From the NCBI GenBank assembly GCA_900553695.1, contig USEM01000017.1, forward strand, positions 1 to 24,388: a DNA stretch of 24,388 nucleotides, in the 5' to 3' direction. The DNA comes from an uncultured Clostridium sp. (GTDB lineage Bacteria; Bacillota; Clostridia; TANB77; CAG-508). Positions 8,316-15,324 of this stretch are shown one piece after another. The translations under genes were made by a program, and so were the position numbers. Position 1 is the stretch's first letter. Each line of letters starts with the position of its first letter. The notes beneath the pieces are model-generated. The model was given only the letters and a program-made list of their open reading frames with translations. It did no database searches and was not told the origin of the DNA.

Positions 8316-8612
8316 ATGGCAGAAAGAAAATCAAACAACAAAAACAATAAAAAGAAAAGATTTAATGGAAATAGTGATGAAGAATTTAATCCTAAATTTA
8401 GAAAAACAAGAAAAAAAGTTTGTACAATGTGTGCAAATAAAGAATTAGTATTAGATTACAAAAACTATGACCAAATGAAAAAATTCGTAAATGAAAAAGG
8501 TAAGATATTACCTAGAAGAGCAACAGGTGCTTGCGCAAAACATCAAAGAGAAATTACACAAGCTGTAAAAAGAGCAAGACATATTGCTATATTACCTTAC
8601 ACACAAGGTTAA
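8316..8612 (+). CDS. rpsR: 30S ribosomal protein S18, zinc-binding form
   Basis: 98 residues. A basic, Asn/Lys-rich N-terminal extension is followed by the S18 core: CTMC at about 37-40, ILPRRATGACAKHQREITQAVKRARHIAILPY. The CxxC plus C..H set indicates the cysteine-containing zinc form. It pairs with S6 on the 30S subunit. Last gene of its operon and the chromosomal neighbour of the prophage. Confidence 0.96.
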   Translation: MAERKSNNKNNKKKRFNGNSDEEFNPKFRKTRKKVCTMCANKELVLDYKNYDQMKKFVNEKGKILPRRATGACAKHQREITQAVKRARHIAILPYTQG

Positions 8613-8625
8613 TAAAATGTAAACT

Positions 8626-8668
8626 AATAGCTGTAGTTACTATAAATAGCAAACTACAGCTATTTTTG
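8626..8668 (+). terminator. Terminator of the rpsF operon
   Basis: A 13-bp perfect stem (8626-8638 with 8652-8664), 13-base loop and TTTTT tail. The prophage lies immediately downstream. Confidence 0.9.
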
Positions 8669-8689
8669 TTCAATTTAAAATCTCCAAAA

Positions 8690-8737
8690 TAATGCAATTT
8701 TAATGCAACTAGATGTCTAAATCTAAGTTTAATGCAA
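8690..8737. repeat. Three TAATGCAA direct repeats at the prophage edge
   Basis: TAATGCAA occurs at 8690-8697, 8701-8708 and 8730-8737; the first two are 11 bases apart (one helical turn). The cluster covers the integrase stop codon and lies between the rpsR terminator and the phage, so it may be part of attL or an integrase-binding array. Not provable without the other end. Confidence 0.4.
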
Positions 8738-9855
8738 TATTTTTAACACATTTTTCTACTTCATTGTCCCTGTATTTGTCAAAAATAGTTGTATAAGTAT
8801 TTATTGTTGTTGTTATATTTTTATGCCCCAAAAGTTTTTGTAAAATTTCTGCTGGCATACCATTTTCAATACATCTCGTTGCGTAAGTGTGCCTAAGCAT
8901 ATGAATATGGACAGGTCGGTTTGCTATTTTAGGTTCAACGTTACATAGCCTTTTAAAAAAACAATTAGCATTGTTGGTGGCGAACAATGTTAAATTGTTA
9001 GTGGTAAAAATAACATTATTTTCATTTTTTTTCATATTGTTTATTGAGTTAATAATATTTTTTCTAAATAATACTGTAATAGGAATATCTCTGTAAGAAT
9101 TAGAAGTTTTAGTAGCTTTTCCTATAATTGTATTTGAATCTTTATCTCTTGACAATGTTTTAGTTATATGAATGATATTATTATCTAGATCTATGTCATT
9201 AGGAGTTAATGCCAATATTTCTCCAATTCGCATGCCAGAAAACATTGCAATAGAAAACATATCTCCATATTTACTATTTTCAAATCGTTTTATAAGTTCT
9301 TTTTGTTCTTCGATAGAAAAAGCATCTACCTTTTTAGTTTCTTGTTTTGAAATTGGAATAACAACATTTCTCATAGGAGATTTATATATGTAATCCCTAT
9401 TTATAGCTTCATCAAAAATAGAATTTAACTGTATAACTATTTTTTCAATATATGAATTAGACAGATTTGTTATTGTATTTAAAAAATCTTGTATTGTTTT
9501 ATATGTTACTTTTTGAATAGGTGTGTTGCCTAATTCAGTATCTTTTATTTTATTTAAAGAGTGTGAGATAGTACCATAAGATGTTTCCTTAATTTTATTA
9601 GTTTTAAATTTTGTTTCTAGTAATTCTAAACCTAATTGATATACTTTAATATCACTTTTGTTAATTACTATTCCTTTTTGATATTCACTCAGCTTTGTTA
9701 CTATTTTTTCTTTAACTTCTTTTCTCGTATTTCCATACACAGATTTTCTATTTAAAGAACCATCTGCTTTTCTACCAGCTGTAAATTGACCAACCCATTT
9801 ATTTAATTTTTCACTAAAATAGATAGTTCCGTTCGCCATTGCCTCGTTTAGCCAT
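8709..9855 (-). CDS. int: Phage integrase (tyrosine recombinase), +1 frame change at CGG codon 9
   Basis: This integrase mediates site-specific insertion and excision of the prophage. The strong AGGAGG (9861-9866) is 5 bases before the ATG at 9855. That frame reads MAKRGNGE, then CGG (9831-9829), and stops after 13 codons. Skipping the C of CGG gives MAKRGNGEGTIYF, the canonical N-terminus of this family, and opens a 381-residue protein. With that numbering the catalytic set is Arg209 (GMRIGE), His318 and Arg321 (HMLRH), His344 (LLGHKN) and Tyr354 (NTYTTI). An alternative is initiation at the internal ATG at 9839 (MANGTIYF, 376 residues), but it lies 21 bases from the ribosome site. The +1 reading is favoured because six other events of the same kind occur in the prophage. 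Confidence 0.88.
9829..9831 (-). other. CGG +1 frameshift site 1 (integrase)
   Basis: Codons GAA CGG AAC; dropping the C gives GAA GGA ACT, joining NGE to GTIYF. Codon 9 of the gene. Confidence 0.8.
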
Positions 9856-9898
9856 AAATTCCTCCTAAAAATTATAAATTTTTTATACAAAAAATGTG

Positions 9899-9927
9899 TT
9901 TACATTTCATTTTTTTTAGTATATAAT
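9899..9927 (+). promoter_or_regulatory. Promoter for the accessory membrane gene at 9958
   Basis: TTTACA at 9899-9904, 17-base spacer, perfect TATAAT at 9922-9927, start of transcription predicted near 9934. A lone gene with its own strong promoter opposite to its neighbours is typical of a lysogeny-expressed accessory gene. Confidence 0.75.
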
Positions 9928-9957
9928 AATAAAAAATATATTTTGTAGAGGTGTAAA

Positions 9958-10404
9958 ATGGGGGATAACAATAAATTAATAGTATTTATAAAAAGACATT
10001 GTTATACGGTTGCACCAGCAATATTAACAGTATTTTTTATTATATTAGATTGTTTAAATATTCCTACACGCTTAAATAAATCAATATTAGAAAATATGCA
10101 AGAAAATATTGATACCCTAATTGGTATATCAGGTACTTTAATAGGTTTCCTATTTACTGCAATGACTATATTTTTGAGTTTAAATAAAGATTCCCAATAT
10201 ATGAAAAATTTCACAAGATATGGTCATAACGCAATTTTTTGTAGGTTAAATATATGGGGAATATTATTCCTCTTTTTAAACATCATTGCCTGGATACTTA
10301 GCATAAATATAAAAATTACAATATTGTTTTTTGTATTAGGATTTGTGGAAACTATAATGACATCATATTATACATATAGAATATCATTGAATAGCTTTAA
10401 ATAG
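9958..10404 (+). CDS. Small four-helix membrane protein, lysogenic accessory gene
   Basis: 148 residues, ATG preceded by GAGGTG. Hydrophobic segments lie at about 16-33, 51-74, 97-115 and 117-140, with short polar loops; the C-terminus is cytoplasmic-like (YRISLNSFK). No family recognised. It has its own consensus promoter and points toward a convergent 298-aa gene whose 3' end it overlaps by 21 bases. Position between integrase and repressor is where temperate phages carry superinfection-exclusion or other lysogenic-conversion genes, so a defence or exclusion role is plausible but unproven. Confidence 0.7.
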   Translation: MGDNNKLIVFIKRHCYTVAPAILTVFFIILDCLNIPTRLNKSILENMQENIDTLIGISGTLIGFLFTAMTIFLSLNKDSQYMKNFTRYGHNAIFCRLNIWGILFLFLNIIAWILSINIKITILFFVLGFVETIMTSYYTYRISLNSFK

Positions 10405-11280
10405 TTCAGACTTTAATATATTTTCAATTGTAGAAAAGTCTGTTTCATAGTTATTGCTTAATTTAATAGGCACAGATTTTGTAAACCTATTTGTTAGTAA
10501 GTCGATATCTTCATTAAATGTAGATATTGACATTTTTTTTATATTATCTTTATTCTTTGAGCGAAAGTTCAATAATTTTTGCGAAAAATTAGAATTTGTT
10601 GCATCCAGAGAAACTTTTAATTTGTAATTTTTCACTTTGCATCCCATTTTTTCTAAGCCTCGTAAACCAACAAAAGATTGATTTTGAGGAATATCAACAG
10701 TTGCTAAAGCAATTTCAAGCTCTGTTATTGAAGATTTAATAATCTCACTATCATCTTTTTTTAAAGGTATTATTGAAATATTTAATATGTTATTATTATT
10801 AATGAATGCCTCTAAAAATGGATACACGTTTTTTATGTGTTCAGTTTTTATAAAAGAGATAGATTTTAAAGCATAATCTATATAGAATAGTGTATTATGT
10901 TCAAAGTAGATAGAATCAGGATCAATTTTTTGTTTTGACTGATTGTCTACTATATCGGTAAGTACATCTTTGGTTGTGGAGTAACGCGAAAAAGTACCGA
11001 AAAAGTGGTCATCGCTTGATGTTATTTTTTTAAATGAAAGTTTTTCATCTCTAGCAACCAAACTTTCGGTTTGAGGGTCATATACTTTATCAAGAATATA
11101 TTCAGTTCCAGTTGTAAATTTTTTTTCTAAACTCTTTTTCATTTCATTAATAAAGTTATCTTCATTAGAAAGAAGAGTAGGTTCTTTCAATTGAAGTCTA
11201 CCAAAATTAATATATTTCTTATATTCTTTTTCTTTAGTGGCTTTAATGTCTTTTTTTACATCAGAACCAACATTTTTCAT
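10384..11280 (-). CDS. Unknown 298-aa cytoplasmic protein, lysogenic accessory gene
   Basis: The ATG at 11280 follows AAGGAG at a somewhat long distance (11 bases). The protein is soluble in character: a Lys-rich N-terminus (KKDIKATKEKEYKKY), a mixed alpha/beta middle including HNTLFYIDYALKSISFI, and a Lys/Asn-rich C-terminus. No signal peptide or membrane helix. I do not recognise a family. It is on the same strand as the repressor cassette but separated from it by a hairpin, and converges with the four-helix membrane protein gene. Location in the integrase-repressor interval suggests an accessory function such as anti-phage defence; this is inference from position alone. Confidence 0.65.
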   Translation of the reverse strand: MKNVGSDVKKDIKATKEKEYKKYINFGRLQLKEPTLLSNEDNFINEMKKSLEKKFTTGTEYILDKVYDPQTESLVARDEKLSFKKITSSDDHFFGTFSRYSTTKDVLTDIVDNQSKQKIDPDSIYFEHNTLFYIDYALKSISFIKTEHIKNVYPFLEAFINNNNILNISIIPLKKDDSEIIKSSITELEIALATVDIPQNQSFVGLRGLEKMGCKVKNYKLKVSLDATNSNFSQKLLNFRSKNKDNIKKMSISTFNEDIDLLTNRFTKSVPIKLSNNYETDFSTIENILKSELFKAIQ

Positions 11281-11356
11281 ATTATTTATTTCTCCTTATT
11301 TTTGTTATTTTTACTATTTTATCCGTTATCTCTTTTAGACATAAAGTCCTACTAAA

Positions 11357-11378
11357 AAAGCAGTACTTCTACGGCTTT
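11357..11378 (-). terminator. Terminator after the repressor cassette
   Basis: On the minus strand AAAGC pairs with GCTTT and GTA with TAC across a one-base mismatch, with loop GAAG and a T-run of six. It overlaps the stop codon of the coupled membrane gene and isolates it from the downstream 298-aa gene. Confidence 0.5.
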
Positions 11379-11764
11379 ATAATATTATTATCTAATTTTT
11401 TTAACTCTTCCTGAGTTTTAGGAATATCGCAAGTGGGTAAATTTAATTTTAATCCATTTTTCAGATGAACCTTTAAATTAAAATTACTATCAAAATCTAT
11501 TTTTGAAATATTGTTTAAATTAGTGTAATCCAAACAATAGATATGTTTGGCGATATTTAGCAATTTCGTCTTTTTCTGTTGTTCTTCTTTCATGCTTGTT
11601 ATTCCAATAAAAGCAGCTGAACATCCAGTAAGCATTAAAGATAATAAACCTCCAGAGTTTTTTAGACCTATAAATTCTAAAATATTTGAAAAACCTAAAA
11701 GAATAGAAATAAAGTATATTAAACCAATTATTGTTATTAATATTTTAAAGAACAGTGTTTTCAT
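11369..11764 (-). CDS. Two-helix membrane protein coupled to the repressor
   Basis: 131 residues with two membrane segments at about 5-27 and 38-56, then a soluble C-terminal domain of some 70 residues (KVHLKNGLKLNLPTCDIPKTQEEL). Its ATG overlaps the repressor stop in an ATGA arrangement, so both are made from the prophage maintenance transcript. No family recognised. Genes co-expressed with a CI repressor and membrane-bound are often superinfection-exclusion proteins; that is the leading inference here. Confidence 0.7.
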   Translation of the reverse strand: MKTLFFKILITIIGLIYFISILLGFSNILEFIGLKNSGGLLSLMLTGCSAAFIGITSMKEEQQKKTKLLNIAKHIYCLDYTNLNNISKIDFDSNFNLKVHLKNGLKLNLPTCDIPKTQEELKKLDNNIIKP

Positions 11765-12093
11765 TTTTCTTTTTTCCTTCTATTTTTTATCACTTTATAA
11801 AACTCCAGAGCTTCTTTAATTTCTTCTTCAGTTAATCCTTCTATTTCTTTGCTATAAATTGTTTTAAATTCATCTTCTATATTTCTTATATCGGTTTTAC
11901 CCAATAGGTAGTCTGTTGAAACACCGAAAAATTCTGCAATTTTAACAGTATCGCTATTAGATGGTTCGTTTCTACCAACTTCCCAAGCAGAGATAGCAGT
12001 TCTTGTGTATCCCATTCCTAATTTTTCAGCTAATTGTTCTTGCGTTAATCCTAATTCTTTTCGCAATTGAGTGAATCTTTCTTTGAATCCCAT
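11761..12093 (-). CDS. CI-like repressor, XRE family
   Basis: 110 residues from the ATG at 12093, which has GGAGG 7 bases upstream. A helix-turn-helix spans about 5-60: LRKELGLTQEQLAEKLGMG, then ISAWEVGRNEPSNSDTVKIAEFFGVSTDYLLG. The tail is short and charged with no LexA-like peptidase domain. So induction must use something other than RecA-stimulated self-cleavage, for instance an antirepressor. It maintains lysogeny by binding operators between it and the divergent Cro-like gene. Confidence 0.9.
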   Translation of the reverse strand: MGFKERFTQLRKELGLTQEQLAEKLGMGYTRTAISAWEVGRNEPSNSDTVKIAEFFGVSTDYLLGKTDIRNIEDEFKTIYSKEIEGLTEEEIKEALEFYKVIKNRRKKEK

Positions 12094-12127
12094 AATGATA
12101 CCTCCAATATCATTATAACACAACAAA

Positions 12128-12312
12128 GACACGAAATGAAGCAATTTACATAAAATATACGAAAAGTGTCAACAGAAAAAAACTTAAAAGAGAAAAAGCA
12201 GTAATAGCAAGTGCTGCAGGCAATTAAAATAAAAATTATAAAATTTTTTCGTAAAATGCTTGACACGTTAAGTATCTTATGATAATATAATGGCACAGAC
12301 ACGTAAAGTATC
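12128..12312. promoter_or_regulatory. Lysogeny switch: four operator-like sites in divergent promoters
   Basis: A 15-base imperfect palindrome GACAC-N5-GTATC occurs at 12262-12276 and 12298-12312, differing in one spacer base. An inverted near-copy is at 12156-12170 and a half-site at 12128-12132. The rightward promoter has TTGACA at 12260-12265 and an extended -10 TAATAT at 12283-12288 (17-base spacer). A leftward TTGACA lies at 12172-12167. In both promoters the -35 hexamer is embedded in an operator, so repressor binding would block it directly. Confidence 0.7.
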
Positions 12313-12328
12313 AAAGGAGGAGGGCGAA

Positions 12329-12556
12329 ATGATTAATAAATACAGACCAAGAAATAAATTGATAAAATTAAGAAAACAAAAAGGATTTACGCAGGAACAG
12401 ATGGCTAGGCTATTAAATATAAAAAGAGCAACCTACGCAAACTATGAAACAGGATATAGAAATCCTAGTTTTAAATGTATTATAGAAATAAAAAAAATAC
12501 TTGGTACAGAAGATGATAAAATTTTTTTAACTTCAAACGACACGATAAGTGTATAA
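12329..12556 (+). CDS. Cro-like XRE regulator
   Basis: 75 residues from the ATG at 12329, with AGGAGG 8 bases upstream. It has one XRE helix-turn-helix: LRKQKGFTQEQMARLLNIKR and YANYETGYRNPS. It is divergent from the CI-like gene and is the first gene of the rightward (early lytic) transcript, the usual place of Cro. An operator copy sits between the promoter and this gene. Confidence 0.85.
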   Translation: MINKYRPRNKLIKLRKQKGFTQEQMARLLNIKRATYANYETGYRNPSFKCIIEIKKILGTEDDKIFLTSNDTISV

Positions 12557-12574
12557 AAAAAGGAGGTGAAATAA

Positions 12575-12842
12575 ATGTCAAAATGGGAAGATTTGCCAGA
12601 TGTTATTACACCGTTTGACTTAATGAAAGTGTTACCGATTCGGCGAGGCGACAGCAAGAAATATGTTTAATGCAGAAGATTTTCCGAGAATTAAGCACAC
12701 TGGTGTTAAACAAATTGCTGATAAAGAGGCTGTAAGGTATTGGTGTATGGGTTTAGACATAGGCGCTGAAGTAGTGAACAAGATTTTAGAAAAAATTGAT
12801 AAGGGAGTGAGTGTAAATGAGAAAAATAATAGCAATTTTTAG
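12575..12842 (+). CDS. Excisionase-like HTH protein with +1 frame change at CGG codon 23
   Basis: AAGGAGGTG precedes the ATG. The zero frame reads MSKWEDLPDVITPFDLMKVL plus PI, then CGG (12641-12643), and stops after 31 codons. Skipping the C continues as GEATARNMFNAEDFPRI, completing a MerR/excisionase-type helix-turn-helix for a total of 88 residues. The join falls at the turn of the predicted DNA-recognition helix, a position where Gly is usual. Proteins of this type either assist the integrase in excision or act as early regulators. It overlaps the next gene by 26 bases. Confidence 0.78.
12641..12643 (+). other. CGG +1 frameshift site 2 (excisionase-like gene)
   Basis: Codons ATT CGG CGA; dropping the C gives ATT GGC GAG, joining VLPI to GEATARN. 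Codon 23. Confidence 0.8.
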
Positions 12843-12970
12843 TTTTTGGATGATTTTACGGACAAGTTGGAGCATTAGATTTAGGAACTAAATTAACTGG
12901 ACAAGTTATATTAAAGACATTAACTTTGCTAATTATATTTGTATTAGCAGTAAAAAAATATATGAAATAA
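12817..12970 (+). CDS. Small phage membrane protein with +1 frame change at CGG codon 15
   Basis: The ATG at 12817 follows GGGAGTGAG and lies inside the end of the previous gene. Zero frame stops after 24 codons. Skipping the C of CGG (12859-12861) yields a 50-residue protein: MRKIIAIFSFWMIL, GQVGALDLGTKLTGQ, then the hydrophobic helix LKTLTLLIIFVLAV and a basic end KKYMK. This looks like a normal two-helix small phage membrane protein, whereas the unshifted product ends in Arg/Ser-rich nonsense. Function unknown. Confidence 0.68.
12859..12861 (+). other. CGG +1 frameshift site 3 (small membrane protein)
   Basis: Codons TTA CGG ACA; dropping the C gives TTA GGA CAA. Codon 15. Confidence 0.75.
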
Positions 12971-12984
12971 TAGGAGGTGTTACT

Positions 12985-13182
12985 ATGTCTGAGCAAGATA
13001 GAAAAAATGCAAATGAGTATCATTACGAAAACTATAAAAATATTTTAATTGCATTGAACAGTGGTGATGAAGCAGAAGCTAAGGCTATTTGTGTGCGAGA
13101 AATGAATATTATCGATGAAGATAGTTTTATTGACAATGATGAAAAAGGCAAAATAATAGAGTTGCCAACCAAGATTGATTAA
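12985..13182 (+). CDS. Hypothetical small acidic protein
   Basis: 65 residues after ATAGGAGGTG. Helical and rich in Glu, Asp, Asn and Lys (EQDRKNANEYHYENYKNILI, then SGDEAEAKAICVREMN). No recognised family. It is part of the rightward early transcript, 14 bases behind the shifted membrane gene. Confidence 0.6.
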   Translation: MSEQDRKNANEYHYENYKNILIALNSGDEAEAKAICVREMNIIDEDSFIDNDEKGKIIELPTKID

Positions 13183-13254
13183 GCAACTCAAATAAGAAAA
13201 CTGAATAAATTATAACAAATTAATTCTAAAAATGCAAGGGGGATAATTAAAAAA

Positions 13255-13617
13255 ATGAGTATAGATTATAGTACTTTTGCTTTTCCAAAGGGTTCACCTA
13301 AAATTAAGAAGAAGGTGCAAATAAAAAATAAGACCAATAAATTAGCTTATAAGGAAAAGAAAAGGGAAAGTATTTTAACAGATAATATGGAAAGATGTTA
13401 TATATGTGGTTCAAAAAAATGCGATATACATGAGATTTTTGGAGGTTGTAGAAGGCAAAAAAGTATTGAACATAAATTAGTTATTCCTGTTTGCAGGCAT
13501 GATCATTCTAATATTAGAAATTTTGAAAACTGGCTACATAAAACAGCTCAAAAGAAGTTTGAGGAGACTCACACAAGAGAAGAATTTATTAAAGAATTTG
13601 GAAAAAGTTTCATCTAA
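13255..13617 (+). CDS. HNH-like zinc-binding phage protein
   Basis: 120 residues with a very basic N-terminus (KKKVQIKNKTNKLAYKEKKR). A compact Cys/His core follows: CYICGSKKCDIHEIFGG, CRRQKS, then VIPVCRHDHSN and a W-L-H-x-x-A-Q helix. The spacing fits the HNH-like (McrA-type fold) proteins common in early regions of Firmicute phages, sometimes called putative HNH nucleases. Catalytic competence is not certain. Its stop codon lies inside a terminator hairpin. Confidence 0.65.
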   Translation: MSIDYSTFAFPKGSPKIKKKVQIKNKTNKLAYKEKKRESILTDNMERCYICGSKKCDIHEIFGGCRRQKSIEHKLVIPVCRHDHSNIRNFENWLHKTAQKKFEETHTREEFIKEFGKSFI

Positions 13618-13646
13618 GGTATGGCATAATTACCTTAGATTTTTTT
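13612..13646 (+). terminator. Intrinsic terminator after the HNH-like gene
   Basis: A perfect 10-bp stem (13612-13621 with 13631-13640), 9-base loop and six T. The stem includes the stop codon of the HNH-like gene. It could be partial or subject to antitermination, since genes continue on the same strand 17 bases on. Confidence 0.8.
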
Positions 13647-13662
13647 CACAAAAGGAGGAAAT

Positions 13663-14229
13663 ATGGAAGGATGGATTAGACTACATAGAAAAATACAAGA
13701 ACATTGGCTTTGGAGCAAGAAAAGAAAATTCAGCCCTTTTGAAGCATGGATTTCACTACTTTTTAAAGCTAATTATAAAGATACTAAAATACTTTTAAAT
13801 GGAAAAATTATTCCAATAAAAAAAGGAAGTTTTATAACATCTGAATTAAAATTAGCAGAGGAATGGAGTTGGAATAGAAAGACTGTAAAAGCATTTTTGT
13901 CAACTTTACAAAACGAAGGCATGATAAAAAAAAGCTCCACAACAAAATGGACAAGTGTAAGTATTGAGAAATGGGCATTGTATCAATTCGAAGGACAACA
14001 AAATGGACAACAGAACGGACAACAAAAGGACAACAGAACGGACACAGAGAAAGAATATAATAATAATTTATTTATTTTATTATTAAATAAATATAAGCAG
14101 AATTCTCCAGGAAGTTATGCAGAAAAAATTAAACGAATTGGAGAGATAAAAAATTCAAAAGAATTTGCAAGCTTAGACAGCAATACACAAAACAATCTTT
14201 TTTGCAAATTGATGTCTATGAAAATTTAA
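13663..14229 (+). CDS. Phage replisome organiser / DnaD-like replication protein
   Basis: 188 residues after AAAGGAGGA. The N-terminal domain (about 1-105) is the winged-helix of phage replication initiators: GWIRLHRKIQEHWLW, then FITSELKLAEEWSWNRKTVKAFLSTLQNEGMI. A short repeated linker NGQQ-NGQQ (about 116-123) and a C-terminal helical domain follow. Full-length relatives usually have a DnaD-type C-terminal domain that contacts DnaC/DnaI helicase loaders; here that part is short. Likely function is origin binding for phage replication. Confidence 0.72.
   Translation: MEGWIRLHRKIQEHWLWSKKRKFSPFEAWISLLFKANYKDTKILLNGKIIPIKKGSFITSELKLAEEWSWNRKTVKAFLSTLQNEGMIKKSSTTKWTSVSIEKWALYQFEGQQNGQQNGQQKDNRTDTEKEYNNNLFILLLNKYKQNSPGSYAEKIKRIGEIKNSKEFASLDSNTQNNLFCKLMSMKI
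13993..14045 (+). repeat. In-frame 12-base tandem repeat in the replication gene
   Basis: GGACAACA recurs at 12-base steps and encodes the NGQQ linker repeats; the fourth copy has slipped out of the reading frame. Probably a replication-slippage linker. Confidence 0.6.
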
Positions 14230-14243
14230 AAGAGGTGATTATA

Positions 14244-14411
14244 ATGGCTTGGCACGCAAAATTAAATTGTGAAAATTGTGAATTTAGAGTGCAGCAATTT
14301 GACATAAAGGGCGACGAACACAATGTTTGTATTATAACAAATAATCAGGTGGGACTTCTTGAAAATTGCGATAAATTCACACAGAAAAATGGTGAACATA
14401 TAACGAAATAG
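14244..14411 (+). CDS. Small Cys-containing phage protein
   Basis: 55 residues from the ATG at 14244 with AGAGGTG upstream. Cysteines at NCENCEF and two later ones (NVCII, LENCDKF) may bind zinc. No family recognised. It lies between the replication gene and the second recombinase. Confidence 0.55.
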   Translation: MAWHAKLNCENCEFRVQQFDIKGDEHNVCIITNNQVGLLENCDKFTQKNGEHITK

Positions 14412-14419
14412 GAGGAAAT

Positions 14420-14978
14420 ATGAACTTTGTAGAACCTATTAGAGACAAGGTTGTTGTAGAAGATATCTATAACGACCTGAAAGAAAAAAGTGAGAGGAAT
14501 GCTTTAATGTTTTTGCTTGGAATATACACACGGTCTAAGAATTTCAGACATTTTATTGTTTAAGGTTAAAGATTTGCAAAAAGATTATTATAACATCAGA
14601 GAACAGAAAACCGGCAAGCAAAAAAGCTATAATTGGAATCCATATTTAAAAAGAGCAATAGATAATTATGCTTTTGATAAAGATCCAGAAGAATATGTTT
14701 TTCGAAGTAGGCAAACATTGAGACCAATAACACGTCAGAGAGCTTATCAAATTGTAAAAAGTGTGTGTGAAAGACATGGAATACATAACACTGGTACACA
14801 TACTCTTAGAAAAACTTTTGGGTATTTCCTATACAAGGAAAGTGGTAAAGATATAGCGTTGGTAATGGATATTTTAAATCACTCAAACCAGGAAACAACA
14901 TTAAGGTATATAGGAATTACACAAATTAGAAATAACAAAAAGATGCAAGAACTGAAGTTTTTTAATATAAAAAAATAA
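14420..14978 (+). CDS. Second tyrosine recombinase, +1 frame change at CGG codon 38
   Basis: AGGAGG precedes the ATG at 14420. Zero frame stops after 47 codons. Skipping the C of CGG (14531-14533) gives LLGIYTGLRISDIL, the classic catalytic Arg motif, and a 185-residue protein. The rest of the active site follows: HTLRK (His-x-x-Arg), LNHSN (His) and TLRYIG (Tyr). This is a minimal catalytic-domain recombinase of about 185 residues known from Firmicute phages. It could resolve phage multimers or invert a segment; it is separate from the boundary integrase. The Gly created by the shift is nearly invariant in this motif, which supports the +1 reading. Confidence 0.87.
14531..14533 (+). other. 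CGG +1 frameshift site 4 (second recombinase)
   Basis: Codons ACA CGG TCT; dropping the C gives ACA GGT CTA, restoring the T-G-L-R motif. Codon 38. Confidence 0.88.
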
Positions 14979-15144
14979 AGCGACTTTTACATAATTAGAA
15001 AATGTAAACTGAATAATAAAAAAGCCATTAAATAAAGTTATTTCTAGTAAAATATGAAAAACAGTGAGTTTTACAAAATATAAGATAAGTAAAGCATTAA
15101 TCAAAATGACAGAAACACAATAAAAAAAGGAGAATTAATAAAAA

Positions 15145-15309
15145 ATGACAAAAAAACATGAGATAAAAAGAGTAAAATGTGCAAAGTGTTTTGGATGTAA
15201 TCTATTGCTAAACGTGAATTTTAAAGGTAAATATGAATGTGAAAATTTTATTGATGCTTTTTCAGATAGAAATACTACTAATGGTGAACAAATAAAAATG
15301 AACAAATAA
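15145..15309 (+). CDS. Small Cys-rich phage protein
   Basis: 54 residues after AAAGGAG. It contains VKCAKCFGCNLLLNV and YECENF, a zinc-ribbon-like pattern. Its end lies in a 14-base tandem repeat that supplies the stop codon. The 166 bases upstream (14979-15144) hold no gene I can support. Confidence 0.5.
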   Translation: MTKKHEIKRVKCAKCFGCNLLLNVNFKGKYECENFIDAFSDRNTTNGEQIKMNK

Positions 15310-15312
15310 AAA
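15285..15312 (+). repeat. 14-base tandem duplication at a gene end
   Basis: TGAACAAATAAAAA occurs twice back to back (15285-15298, 15299-15312). The second copy provides the in-frame stop codon of the small Cys-rich gene. Confidence 0.8.
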
Positions 15313-15324
15313 TGGGAGGATAAA

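Noticed and set aside
8626..8737. CRISPR array or tRNA gene near the prophage border
   Set aside because: Only three 8-base repeats with unequal spacing and no cloverleaf; no CRISPR array or tRNA was recognised anywhere in the window.
9839..9841. Integrase simply starting at the internal ATG (MANGTIYF), with no frameshift
   Set aside because: The good ribosome site is placed for the upstream ATG, the upstream codons encode the family-typical N-terminus, and six further frame breaks at CGG occur in the same prophage. It remains a possible secondary start.
13499..13798. Plus-strand 99-residue frame across the terminator between the HNH-like and replication genes
   Set aside because: It overlaps two better genes with strong ribosome sites and runs through a terminator hairpin.
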